DNA from: Dyella sp. RRB7
GTDB lineage: Bacteria; Pseudomonadota; Gammaproteobacteria; Xanthomonadales; Rhodanobacteraceae
DNA length: 64,000 nucleotides
Assembly: GCF_022761115.1 (NCBI RefSeq)
Contig: NZ_JAKWJS010000001.1
Coordinates: 868,001 to 932,000, forward strand
Direction: 5' to 3'
Of the stretch, positions 44,254 through 53,108 are shown in pieces. The translations under genes were made by a program, and so were the position numbers. Every line of letters starts with the position of its first letter. The first letter of the stretch is position 1. The notes beneath the pieces are model-generated. The model saw only the letters and a list, made by a program, of their open reading frames with translations. It made no database searches and was not told the origin of the DNA.

Positions 44254-45657
44254 CTAGCCGTTTGTGTTCCGCAGCAAGGGAATACCCACCCGCACGCGCA
44301 GGCCCTGCCCATGCGGCGAGTCGAGCAGCTCGACGCTTGCGTCGTGCAATTGCGCAGCGCGCTGCACGATGGAAAGGCCAAGCCCATAGCCTTCGCCGCG
44401 ACTACCCGCCTCACGGTGAAAGCGCGCAAATACGGCGGCGCGACGCTCCGGCGGTATGCCCTCGCCGTTGTCGATAACGTCGACCAGCGCATGATCTTGC
44501 CCCTGCTGTATCGACAGCTGCACCAGTCCGCCGTCGGGTACGTGGCGCAGCGCGTTCTCCAGCAGATTGCGCAGCAACGCGGCCAGCGCTACCTCGTGGC
44601 CGCGCACCCGCAGCTGCCCCGGCGGTAGCTCGACGTCCAGCTCCACATTGCTGTCGGCGATCAACGGCGACAGTTCTTCGATCACCGTGCGGGCCACCGC
44701 CAGCAGGTCGATGTCGGTGCGCTGCCCTGCGCGTGAGCTGGTCTCCAGTCGGGCCAGCGACAGCAGCTGTTCCACCCGTCGCGCCAGCGCGGCCAGGCTT
44801 TCGCGCGCGCCGGCCAGCGCCACATCGGCTTCGTGGGTGTCGCGGCTGGCTTCGGCGTTCTCAAGATTGATCATGGTGGAAGCCAGCGGCGTGCGCAGCT
44901 CGTGCGCCACGTCGGCACTGAAGCGGCGTTCGCGCTCCAGCGCGTCTTCCAGCTGGTTGAACTGGTCGTTGAGCGCGGCAAGCACCGGCTCCAGTTCGCG
45001 CGGCGCGTGGTCGAGCACCAGCGCGTCATGCGTGCCCGGCTTGCGCGCGGCCAACCTGGCCGCCAGCGCGTCCAGCGGCTTGAGTCCGCGCCGCACCGCC
45101 CAGCCGACCAGCAACGCCAGCACGGGAAGCGCGATCAAGGGCGGCAGGGCGTGCTCCAGCCACAGGGCCTGCGTGATATCGCTGCGACTGTCGTAGCGCT
45201 CGGCGGCGCGCACCACGAGGCCATCCGGCGTGGGCGGCAGGGTGAACAGGCGCCAGCGATAGTCCCCCAGGCGCAGGTCTTCGTAGCCTACGTGCTGCGG
45301 CAGCGGCGGCGGCAGTTGCTGCAGGTTGCCGGTGGCCAGCAACGCGTGCCCGTCACGGTCGAATACCTGGAAGCCCACTTCGGATTCATAGGTATGCCCA
45401 TGCAGCACCAGCTTCTGCGTCGACCTGGCGACAATCGGCACCACCACGACGGCGCTATGTCCCCGCAGCGCGGGCAGGCCGATGTTTTCCATCAGCGCCT
45501 GGATGGTGCGCGCCGATTGCGCAAGCCGGCCATCGGACAGCTCGCCCACCTCATTGAGGGTGCGCCGGAAGCTGTAGATGCCCAACGGCAGCAGCACCAG
45601 TGCGATCACGCCAAGGATCAGCCAGCGCAAGCGCCCCCGCAGGCTGGCGGCGCTCAC
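44254..45657 (-). CDS. Sensor histidine kinase (QseC-like)
   Basis: A 467-residue kinase starting at GTG 45657, which overlaps the response-regulator stop (GTGA). Two membrane helices (about 11-28 and 170-188) bracket a periplasmic domain of about 140 residues. The HisKA phospho-acceptor H252 is in SADVAHELRTPLAS. The ATPase domain has LLRNLLENALRHVPDGGLVQ, DNGEGIPPERRAAVFARFHR and SRGEGYGLGLSIVQRAAQL. It pairs with the OmpR-family regulator upstream and is adjacent to the efflux operon, so it probably senses a compound exported by it. The HAMP region is short and divergent (RRGLKPLDALAARLAAR). Confidence 0.92.
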   Translation of the reverse strand: MSAASLRGRLRWLILGVIALVLLPLGIYSFRRTLNEVGELSDGRLAQSARTIQALMENIGLPALRGHSAVVVVPIVARSTQKLVLHGHTYESEVGFQVFDRDGHALLATGNLQQLPPPLPQHVGYEDLRLGDYRWRLFTLPPTPDGLVVRAAERYDSRSDITQALWLEHALPPLIALPVLALLVGWAVRRGLKPLDALAARLAARKPGTHDALVLDHAPRELEPVLAALNDQFNQLEDALERERRFSADVAHELRTPLASTMINLENAEASRDTHEADVALAGARESLAALARRVEQLLSLARLETSSRAGQRTDIDLLAVARTVIEELSPLIADSNVELDVELPPGQLRVRGHEVALAALLRNLLENALRHVPDGGLVQLSIQQGQDHALVDVIDNGEGIPPERRAAVFARFHREAGSRGEGYGLGLSIVQRAAQLHDASVELLDSPHGQGLRVRVGIPLLRNTNG

Positions 45658-46319
45658 TTCGGGTCCCGCGGGATCATGTAGCCGAAGCCGCGCACATTGC
45701 GGATCGTCTCGAAGCTCAGCTTGCGGCGCAACGCATGCACCAGCACTTCGAGCGCGTTGTTGCCCACGATATGGTCCAGGCCATAGAGCGAGTTCTCCAG
45801 GCTCTCGCGACGCACCAGGCGACCGGCGTTTTCCATCAGCGCCTGCAGCAGCGCGAACTCGCGCCGCGTCAGCTCCACCGGTTGGCCGCGAAAGCTCACT
45901 TCGGACGTGCCCAGGTCCAGGCTGAGCGCGCCCACGTCGATGCGATTGACCGTCAGTCCGCGCATGCGGCGGCCAAGCGAGCGGATGCGCGCGGCCAGCT
46001 CTTCCACGTGGAAGGGCTTGACCAGGTAGTCGTCCGCACCGGCATCGAGCCCATCGACGCGGGCAGCAAGGCCGTCGCGCGCCGTCATCACCAGTACCGG
46101 CGTTTCCACATGCGCACGACGCGCCTCCACCAGCACCTCGATGCCGTCGCGACCGGGCAGGCCCAGGTCGAGCAGGATGAGATCGGCCGTGCGATCGCGG
46201 ATCGCATTGAGCGCCGAGCGGCCGTCGCGCAGCCACGACACCGTATAGCTCAGGCGCTCCAGCGCGCGCTGGATGGCGGCACCGAGCTGGGCGTCGTCTT
46301 CGACCAGAAGGATATGCAC
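45654..46319 (-). CDS. OmpR-family response regulator
   Basis: A 221-residue regulator. The receiver domain has the acidic pair in LLVEDDAQLGAAI, phospho-acceptor D51 in LILLDLGLPGRDG, and K near 101 in DDYLVKPFHVEELAAR. The winged-helix output domain includes LTRREFALLQALMENAGRLV and VLVHALRRKLSFETIRNVRG. It is the QseB/PmrA-like partner of the overlapping kinase gene. Likely targets are its own operon and the RND efflux genes downstream on the same strand. Confidence 0.94.
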   Translation of the reverse strand: MHILLVEDDAQLGAAIQRALERLSYTVSWLRDGRSALNAIRDRTADLILLDLGLPGRDGIEVLVEARRAHVETPVLVMTARDGLAARVDGLDAGADDYLVKPFHVEELAARIRSLGRRMRGLTVNRIDVGALSLDLGTSEVSFRGQPVELTRREFALLQALMENAGRLVRRESLENSLYGLDHIVGNNALEVLVHALRRKLSFETIRNVRGFGYMIPRDPK

Positions 46320-46488
46320 GAACCGCAGGCTCCCGTTGCCCTGGCAGGGGCGATAGTGCGGGGATTATCGGTCACGTGGCTTATGAAACACTTAAATCGC
46401 ACGCGCCGGCGTCCTGCCACCCCGCCCCAGTCTCAACACCTGAGACAAGCCCCCGCTGCAATGCCCGTCCCCCGGACGGAGCACGCCG

Positions 46489-48909
46489 ATGAATGCCTTG
46501 CCCAATCCCCTGGCCCAGCGCGCGGTGCGGCAGGACGGCTCGCTCGCGGCGCCCGTCAGCGGCGGCGACCAGTTGGCCCGGCGGCTCGCCAAACGCTATG
46601 GCGACCGCATCACCGGCAGCTTCGTGCTGCCCGGCAGGGAAGGCCAGTTCGCCCCGCTGCCCGGCGACATGGCTCCCGCACTGGCACAGGCGCTACGCGC
46701 GCGCGGCATTACGCAGCTTTACGCCCACCAGGCGCAGGCCTGGAATGCCACGGCCGCCGGCGAGCACGTGGTCATCGCCACGCCCACCGCATCGGGCAAA
46801 TCGCTGTGCTACACGCTGCCGGTGATCAGCGCGGCCATTCGCCAGCAGGCCAAGGCACTGTTCCTGTTTCCCACCAAGGCCCTGGCGCAGGACCAGGTGG
46901 CCGAGTTGCTGGAGTTGAACAACGCCGGCGCACTGGGCGTGAAGGCCTTCACCTTCGATGGCGACACGCCCGGCGATGCACGCCAGGCCATCCGCCTGCA
47001 TGGCGACATCGTGGTGAGCAACCCGGACATGCTGCACCAGGCCATCCTGCCGCATCACACCAAGTGGGCGCAGTTCTTCGAGAACCTGCGCTACGTGGTG
47101 ATCGACGAGGTACACACTTATCGCGGCGTGTTCGGCTCGCACGTGGCCAACGTGCTGCGGCGGCTGCAGCGCATCTGCGCGTTCTATGGCGTGTCGCCGC
47201 AATTCATCCTGTGCTCGGCCACCATCGGCAACCCGGCCGAGCATGCCAGCGCCTTGATCGAGCAACCCGTCACCGCCATTACCGAAAGCGGCGCGCCGGT
47301 GGGCGAGAAGCATGTGCTGCTGTGGAACCCGCCAGTAGTAAACCCTGACCTGGGCCTGCGCGCCTCGGCCCGTTCGCAGTCCAACCGCATCGCGCGCACC
47401 GCCATACGCGCCGGCCTGAAGACGCTGGTGTTCGCGCAGTCGCGGCTGATGGTGGAAGTGCTGACGAAATACCTCAAGGACGTGTTCGACAGCGACCCGC
47501 GCAAACCGCCGCGCATCCGCGCCTATCGCGGCGGCTACCTGCCCACCGAACGCCGCGCCGCCGAACGCGAGATGCGCGCGGGCCAGGTCGACGGCATCGT
47601 CAGCACGTCGGCGCTCGAACTGGGCGTGGATATCGGCGCGCTCGACGTGGTGGTGCTCAACGGCTATCCCGGCAGCGTCGCCGCCACCTGGCAGCGCTTC
47701 GGCCGCGCCGGCCGGCGGCAACAGGCGTCGCTCGGCGTGCTGGTGGCCAGCAGCGATCCGCTCGACCAGTACCTGGTGCGCCATCCCGAATTCTTCCAGG
47801 GCGCGCCGCCGGAACATGCGCGCATTGCGCAGGACCAGCCGCTGATCCTGCTCGACCATATCCGCTGCGCCGCCTTCGAGCTGCCGTTCAAGCACGGCGA
47901 ACTGTTCGGCGCGCAGGACGCTACCCCGTGGCTGCAAGTGCTGGCCGAGGAAGGCGTGCTGCACCAGGAGGGCGAACGCTTCGAATGGATCGCCGACAGC
48001 TATCCGGCCAATGCGGTGTCGCTGCGTTCGGTGGCCGATGGCAATTTCGTGGTGGTGGATCGCACCCACGGGCGGCAGACCATCGTGGCCGAGGTGGATT
48101 TCAGCGCCGCCGCGCTCACGCTGTACGAAGGCGCCATCCACATGATCCAGTCCGTGCCCTATCAGGTGGAACGGCTGGACTGGAGCGGACGCAAGGCCTA
48201 TGTCACGCGCACCCACGTCGACTACTACACCGACGCCATCGACTACACCAGGCTCAAGGTGCTCGAAGCCTTCGATGGCTCGCCGGCCGGCGCCGGCAGT
48301 GCGCACCACGGCGAAGTGCATGTCGCCCGGCGCGTGGCCGGTTACAAGAAGATTCGCTACTACACGCACGAAAACATCGGCTACGGCCCGGTCAACCTGC
48401 CCGACCTGGAGCTGCATACCACGGCGGTCTGGTGGCAACTGCCGCAACGCGCGCTGGAGCAGGCGTTCGATCACCGCCAGCAGGCGCTCGACGGTTTTCT
48501 CGCGGCAGCCCATGCGCTGCATATCGTGGCCACGGTGGCGGTGATGGCCGAAGCGCGCGACTTGCAGAAGGCCGTGGGCAGTGGCGATGGCGCGTGGTTC
48601 GCCACGCCCGATGCCAACGGCCGCGCACAGCTGCGTTCCAGCTTCGGTGAAGCAGCACTGGTCACGCAGGGCCCCTTCATACCCACGCTGTATCTCTACG
48701 ATGCGTTCCCCGGTGGCGTGGGCCTGAGCGCGCCGCTGTACGAACGTCGCGAAGACCTGGTGCGCCTGGCGCGCGACCTCGTGCATCGCTGCGATTGCCG
48801 CGCCGGCTGCCCCGCCTGCGTGGGCCCGGTGCTCGCCGCCGACGAACACAGCGAAACACCGCTGAAGGCACTCGCCACGCGCGTGCTCGACCTGATCGTA
48901 GCCCTGTGA
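46489..48909 (+). CDS. mrfA: MrfA-type DEAD/DEAH helicase with C-terminal zinc-binding domain (YprA homologue)
   Basis: An 806-residue SF2 helicase. RecA1 has the Q-like LYAHQAQAWNATAAGEHVVI, Walker A TASGKS (100-105), D206-EVH (VIDEVHTYRGVFGSHVANVL) and CSATIGNP. RecA2 has STSALELGVDIGALDVVVLN and QRFGRAGRRQQASLGVLVAS. The C-terminal DUF1998-type region holds C768, C770, C774 and C777 (CDCRAGCPAC), the four-cysteine zinc site typical of MrfA. In Bacillus subtilis MrfA and the nuclease MrfB excise mitomycin C adducts independently of UvrABC. The mrfB gene overlaps its stop here, so that function is likely. Confidence 0.9.
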   Translation: MNALPNPLAQRAVRQDGSLAAPVSGGDQLARRLAKRYGDRITGSFVLPGREGQFAPLPGDMAPALAQALRARGITQLYAHQAQAWNATAAGEHVVIATPTASGKSLCYTLPVISAAIRQQAKALFLFPTKALAQDQVAELLELNNAGALGVKAFTFDGDTPGDARQAIRLHGDIVVSNPDMLHQAILPHHTKWAQFFENLRYVVIDEVHTYRGVFGSHVANVLRRLQRICAFYGVSPQFILCSATIGNPAEHASALIEQPVTAITESGAPVGEKHVLLWNPPVVNPDLGLRASARSQSNRIARTAIRAGLKTLVFAQSRLMVEVLTKYLKDVFDSDPRKPPRIRAYRGGYLPTERRAAEREMRAGQVDGIVSTSALELGVDIGALDVVVLNGYPGSVAATWQRFGRAGRRQQASLGVLVASSDPLDQYLVRHPEFFQGAPPEHARIAQDQPLILLDHIRCAAFELPFKHGELFGAQDATPWLQVLAEEGVLHQEGERFEWIADSYPANAVSLRSVADGNFVVVDRTHGRQTIVAEVDFSAAALTLYEGAIHMIQSVPYQVERLDWSGRKAYVTRTHVDYYTDAIDYTRLKVLEAFDGSPAGAGSAHHGEVHVARRVAGYKKIRYYTHENIGYGPVNLPDLELHTTAVWWQLPQRALEQAFDHRQQALDGFLAAAHALHIVATVAVMAEARDLQKAVGSGDGAWFATPDANGRAQLRSSFGEAALVTQGPFIPTLYLYDAFPGGVGLSAPLYERREDLVRLARDLVHRCDCRAGCPACVGPVLAADEHSETPLKALATRVLDLIVAL

Positions 48910-49817
48910 ACGCGCTGGCCGACAAATTGCGCGGACTGCGCCGCCAGGCTGGCGTGATGCCGGCGCCAGCGCGACGCCCCGAGCCACTCGCCGGCAATCT
49001 CAGCCAGTTGCTGGGCGTCCGCCAGCGAGTGTCGGGAATACCGCGGCGCACGACGGAACCAGGCGCGCTCCCCGGACGCACCATCGCGCCGGGCCTGCAG
49101 CTCATCGAAACCACCGGCATCTGGCCACCCGCGCCGACGGACTTTCATGCCGGCTTCGCGCGCATCGACGAAATGATCGCCAGCGATCGCCTGCTGTTGT
49201 TCGATACCGAAACCACGGGACTGGCCGGCGGCACCGGCACCCGCGCCTTCATGATCGGCGTGGCCGACTGGCACGAAGGGCAGTTTCGCGAGCGGCAGCT
49301 GCTTATCTCCACCCTGGCCGCCGAAGCGGCCATGCTCGATTGCTTTGCGTCGTGGCTGCGACCCGATAGCGTGCTCGTGAGCTACAACGGCAAGTCCTAC
49401 GACGCGCCGCTGCTCAAGACGCGCTTTCGCCTGCATCACCGCGCCTGCCCGCTGGGTGGCCTGACCCATCTGGACCTGCTGCATCCCGTTCGCCGCCGCT
49501 GGCGTGGCGTATGGGAAAACTGTCGCCTGGCCACCGTCGAGCACCAGCTGCTGCGCGTCGTGCGCGAAGACGACCTGCCCGGCTCCGAGGCGCCCGCCGC
49601 CTGGCTCGGCTACCTGCGCGGCGGCTCCGCAACTCCGCTGCATCGCGTGGCGCACCACAACAGCCAGGATCTGCGCAGCCTCGGCGGCATCCTCGGCCAC
49701 CTCGCTGCCAACACGGCGCCTCTATCGGCGGGCGCCCCCGGTGACGGGAGCGGCGGTTTCTCCGGCGTGGCTCCCGCTTGCGTGCATCCCGTACTTGGGA
49801 AACCATCCCACCCATGA
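48906..49817 (+). CDS. mrfB: MrfB-type RNase H-like exonuclease (YprB homologue)
   Basis: A 303-residue protein from GTG 48906, which overlaps the mrfA stop by 3 bp. The exonuclease core has LLLFDTETTGLAGGTGTRAF (D and E of motif I), SYNGKSYDAPLLKTRF (motif II) and HHNSQDLRSLGGIL (motif III H..D), so it is a DEDD-type 3'-5' exonuclease fold. The N-terminal 80 residues are basic and Pro/Arg-rich. The C-terminal tail after residue 275 is Gly/Ala-rich and not conserved in my memory of the family. It is expected to act with MrfA on DNA adducts. Confidence 0.9.
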   Translation: MNALADKLRGLRRQAGVMPAPARRPEPLAGNLSQLLGVRQRVSGIPRRTTEPGALPGRTIAPGLQLIETTGIWPPAPTDFHAGFARIDEMIASDRLLLFDTETTGLAGGTGTRAFMIGVADWHEGQFRERQLLISTLAAEAAMLDCFASWLRPDSVLVSYNGKSYDAPLLKTRFRLHHRACPLGGLTHLDLLHPVRRRWRGVWENCRLATVEHQLLRVVREDDLPGSEAPAAWLGYLRGGSATPLHRVAHHNSQDLRSLGGILGHLAANTAPLSAGAPGDGSGGFSGVAPACVHPVLGKPSHP

Positions 49818-50311
49818 CCCTAGGCGATAGCCATACCAGGCAACCCGTTGCGCCCTTCACGATACGCGAGGACGATTTGTCCGGTGAAGCGACGCGGTCG
49901 TTGCTGGCATTCCATCTGCAGCAGATGCACGCCCATTCGCCGGCGGGCAGCGTGTTCGCGCTCGATCTATCCGGCCTGCAGGCTCCGCAGGTATCGGTCT
50001 GGACCGCATGGCAGGGAACCCGCATCGTCGCGGTCGGCGCACTCAAGGATCTGGGCGATGCCACCGGCGAGCTGAAGTCGATGCGCACCCATCCCGATCA
50101 CCTGCGCCAGGGTGCCGCGTCCGCCATGCTCGATCATCTCATCGCGGTGGCCAGATCACGCGGCATGCATCGACTGAGCCTGGAGACGGGAAGCGGCCCG
50201 GCTTTCGAGGCCGCCCTGGCGCTCTATCGCAAGCGTGGCTTTGTCCAGGGCGAGGCATTCGCCGGTTACGCGCCAAGCCCCTTCAACCAGTTCTTTCATC
50301 TCGCGCTTTAG
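49814..50311 (+). CDS. GNAT N-acetyltransferase, third gene of the mrf operon
   Basis: A 165-residue acetyltransferase whose ATG 49814 overlaps the mrfB stop (ATGA). The acetyl-CoA motif is ELKSMRTHPDHLRQGAASAM, followed by HLIAVARSRGMHRLSLETGS and FEAALALYRKRGFVQGEAFA. This is the common PhnO/YjaB-like small GNAT type; ending with FHLAL. The substrate is not predictable. Coupled translation with mrfAB suggests a shared stress setting, for example modification of a DNA-damaging compound, but this is only context. Confidence 0.85.
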   Translation: MTLGDSHTRQPVAPFTIREDDLSGEATRSLLAFHLQQMHAHSPAGSVFALDLSGLQAPQVSVWTAWQGTRIVAVGALKDLGDATGELKSMRTHPDHLRQGAASAMLDHLIAVARSRGMHRLSLETGSGPAFEAALALYRKRGFVQGEAFAGYAPSPFNQFFHLAL

Positions 50312-50349
50312 GCGACGCCGGATGCGCCACCAACTGGCGAGTGATTGCA

Positions 50350-50672
50350 TCATGGCTGGATGCGATCAGCCAGGCGCGGAACCTTCGCCGGGGAGAACCA
50401 GGAGCCGCCCGGCGGGAATCCCTTCAACTCACTGAAGATCGCATAGCCGTGCTGCCGATAGAAAGGCAATGCCTGGAAATCGAATGTCTCCAGAAACGCA
50501 TGGGTGCAAGCGCGCTCGATGACGGTTTCCCCGGTCAGCTCCAGAAGAGCGCTGCCAGGTTCTTGACCGCGCCTGCCCGAGCAGGCGTAGCGTGTGGATA
50601 TATGGCCAGCCAAGGTAGGTGGCACCGACCACCCGCTGGCGGCGTGTGACGGAACTTGTAAGGACGATTCGC
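50350..50672 (-). pseudogene. Frameshifted, N-truncated GNAT acetyltransferase
   Basis: On the minus strand one frame reads VVGATYLGWPYIHTL. A second frame then continues GRRGQEPGSALLELTGETVI, ERACTHAFLETFDFQALPFY and RQHGYAIFSELKGFPPGGSW. Together these make the second half of a small GNAT enzyme, with the RRGQGxGSALLE acetyl-CoA loop lying just after the frame change near 50575-50590. The N-terminal 50 or so residues are missing, so the copy is inactive. It lies between two plus-strand genes. Confidence 0.65.
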
Positions 50673-50707
50673 AGTCGATCCACGGGACATGGCAAGGACA
50701 CGCCAGC

Positions 50708-51376
50708 GTGAGGAACATGTTTGGAGTATCGATCCAACGGGCATCAGGTCGCCGGGTGGCGATCCACGTGGTGCTGATCTGTTTTCATCTCGGCCTGCTG
50801 ATGATCCTGCTCCGCGTACCCGACCCGCCCAGGCAGCGATCCATTCAGGAAAGTGGACACGCTCGTGATGCCCTCCGCGTTCGACTTATCGCGATGAAGG
50901 CACCCCATGCCGTTAGCGCGATCCGCCCTCCATCGCAACCCCTCAACCAGGCGCGCAGGGCATCGCGTTCTTACTCACATCCGCGCCCGGCAGCGCAAAG
51001 CACGCCCCCCGTCAAACCGACGCCTGCCGTCCCAGTAGAACCTACGTCAACAACCGAAGAACAGGCGCCAGACATCACTCATGGCGTGGGCTATATATCG
51101 GGAGGCACTCTTCTTGGCGGCCAGCCACCGGAAAACATGCGTCGTCCCAACCTGCCCGGATCGGATCGCGTGATTGCCCAGGACGTCCACTTTGTCGATC
51201 CCGAAAAACAGGGTGTGAAGCATGTCGTTCGAACGCTTCAGCATTACTTCGGCATCCCCGATCATCATTGCGTGGATGTCGACTCGTGGCGAACCTTGTC
51301 CAAACAGGAACTGGTGGATCGCCACTTGTCACCCGAGCAGGTCGGGCAGATTGCTGAAAAATACCATTGCAATTGA
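50708..51376 (+). CDS. Hypothetical single-pass membrane protein with proline-rich linker
   Basis: About 222 residues from GTG 50708 (an AAGG lies about 10 bases before; ATG 50717 is the alternative). A membrane helix (VAIHVVLICFHLGLLMILLR) is followed by a basic stretch, a Pro/Ser-rich linker (HPRPAAQSTPPVKPTPAVPV) and a compact C-terminal domain: VIAQDVHFVDPEKQGVKHVV, RTLQHYFGIPDHHCVDVDSW, and RHLSPEQVGQIAEKYHCN. The layout recalls a TonB-like energy or scaffold protein, but there is no TonB C-terminal motif. I do not recognise the family. Confidence 0.6.
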   Translation: MRNMFGVSIQRASGRRVAIHVVLICFHLGLLMILLRVPDPPRQRSIQESGHARDALRVRLIAMKAPHAVSAIRPPSQPLNQARRASRSYSHPRPAAQSTPPVKPTPAVPVEPTSTTEEQAPDITHGVGYISGGTLLGGQPPENMRRPNLPGSDRVIAQDVHFVDPEKQGVKHVVRTLQHYFGIPDHHCVDVDSWRTLSKQELVDRHLSPEQVGQIAEKYHCN

Positions 51377-51471
51377 CACAGTCCGCCATGCGGCGAGGTT
51401 CGTAACAATCAGGGCGTCCAAGGAACGTGCGATTACGGTTGCTTCGCATGAAATGAACTGCTTAGTAGGCA

Positions 51472-52908
51472 TCAGCGCCGCTTGGCAAACTCCGCAGCTC
51501 GCAGGATCGCGCCGCGATATCCCTCTGACATGGAGCGTCCTCCAAACACATCCAAGGGTATCGTCGGCGACAAGCCGACACCCTCATAGTTGTTTCCACG
51601 GGGATCCCGATAGATCTCGGTGGACAGCGACAGGGTCCATCCATTGGGCAAACCCTTGTCCGTTGAGTCGGAGAATATGCCCTGGGTAGACTCACCCACC
51701 TGGGTGACCTGAGGCAAGTTGCGCATGCGCAGCGTGAAAACTTCTGCGGCGCTGGAAGTGAGCTCGCTCGTCAGCAAGTAGACCGGCTTCAGGTAACGCG
51801 TCCCCGCGTACGGCGACATCTCAAACGGCTGGTCCACACCACCCCGATAGGCACGCTTGCTATAGGCCTCACGCAACTTGTCGGTGAAACGCGCCGCTAT
51901 ATCTGCGGCTACTTCATCCTCGCCACCGAGATTGTGGGATACATCGATCACTAGCGCGCGGGTATCTTCCAGATCATGCATGGCGCGATCCAGCACTGGC
52001 TTGAGCAAGGCACGATCGGCTGCCAGATCGGCGTCATCCCTGAATCCAGCCATGGCATTGATGGATAGAAATCCAACATTCCCACCCAAGCGTCCCCAGA
52101 TCAATCCACCGTCCAAGGCTCTCTGTCGTGTCGCTGGATCAAGCAGTGCGTAAGCCTGGTTGAATTCGTTTGGCATCCACGATTTTTTTACCCAGTCCAG
52201 GAAATTGTTGTACTGGCTTTGATGCTCGAACAGTTGCCACAGTCGCTGGAAATCTTGGCCACGAAAGGCTCGTATCCTGAACGGCCTCCCATCCAGCGTG
52301 CCGCTGATGCTGGTGTGTGGATCCGCAACGTTTCGAAACAACTCGGCCAGAAGTGCCTGCAGCTCACGATCGGTTTTCATTGTGGCGAGGCGAGGACGCA
52401 GTGCTTTCGCTCGCGCCGCCCAATCAACGTCATGCTCACGTTGAAATGGATAGAGCTCAATTAGTGACGCGGCGATGGCTTCGAAGATGAATCCTGGCGC
52501 TTTGCGATCAAGCTCCTTCGTACAGGCCACGGGCAATGCCGAGAGCGACTCGGTGCGATATTGGGTGCCATCGGGCGCCGTGGCGAAAACGGCCGTGGAT
52601 GGCGGCGCTCCAACCGCGTAATAGGGAACCAGATCGTTCACCGATGCCGCGTCCCCCACCTCCGGATCATGCCAACACAAGCCGCCAGCCTGGTGATAGA
52701 CACCGATGGCACGACCACTAAAGTCGAACAGCATGCCGTAGCTCGGCAGGCCCCAAACGCCTCGGGCAGCGTGTGCGATCGAGTCGCCCTCGACGGTCGA
52801 CTGGAAGCTTTGTGGCGGCAATATCTGGGCCGATGCTTGCGCGAATGACCCGAACAAGGCGACAACCCCGGATATACCGATCTTGCGCAGGAAAGCACTC
52901 GCTGCCAC
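51472..52908 (-). CDS. S41 family (C-terminal processing-type) peptidase
   Basis: A 478-residue exported protein from GTG 52908, preceded by GGAGAAGAG at good spacing; the N-terminus VAASAFLRKIGISGVVALFG is a signal peptide ending near SFAQASA. The TSPc/S41 core has GGNVGFLSINAMAGF, ALVIDVSHNLGGEDEVAADI and PVYLLTSELTSSAAEVFTLR, the last carrying the nucleophilic Ser. There is no PDZ domain. The N-terminal 170 residues form a separate domain with several cysteines. It may process or degrade cell-envelope proteins. Upstream in-frame ATGs exist but lack a signal peptide start and ribosome site. Confidence 0.85.
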   Translation of the reverse strand: MAASAFLRKIGISGVVALFGSFAQASAQILPPQSFQSTVEGDSIAHAARGVWGLPSYGMLFDFSGRAIGVYHQAGGLCWHDPEVGDAASVNDLVPYYAVGAPPSTAVFATAPDGTQYRTESLSALPVACTKELDRKAPGFIFEAIAASLIELYPFQREHDVDWAARAKALRPRLATMKTDRELQALLAELFRNVADPHTSISGTLDGRPFRIRAFRGQDFQRLWQLFEHQSQYNNFLDWVKKSWMPNEFNQAYALLDPATRQRALDGGLIWGRLGGNVGFLSINAMAGFRDDADLAADRALLKPVLDRAMHDLEDTRALVIDVSHNLGGEDEVAADIAARFTDKLREAYSKRAYRGGVDQPFEMSPYAGTRYLKPVYLLTSELTSSAAEVFTLRMRNLPQVTQVGESTQGIFSDSTDKGLPNGWTLSLSTEIYRDPRGNNYEGVGLSPTIPLDVFGGRSMSEGYRGAILRAAEFAKRR

Positions 52909-53108
52909 TTTCTCTTCTCCCAAGCTGTCGGACGACGTGAGGTTGGCGGGCCGGCCTCGGCCCAGCCCATATCCTTGCATGACACCTGCTTCGGTTGAAG
53001 GCAGGCATATACGCAGACCATCCATATGCTATGGGCATGACAGTCGTCACTGATGTTCGTCACGGGCGCAGACTACCGTTTGGTGATCTACCGGAGAGGA
53101 TAGGCGCG

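Noticed and set aside
46693-48987. Minus-strand frame over mrfA
   Set aside because: Antisense shadow with Arg/Ala/His-rich composition; helicase motifs are clear on the plus strand.
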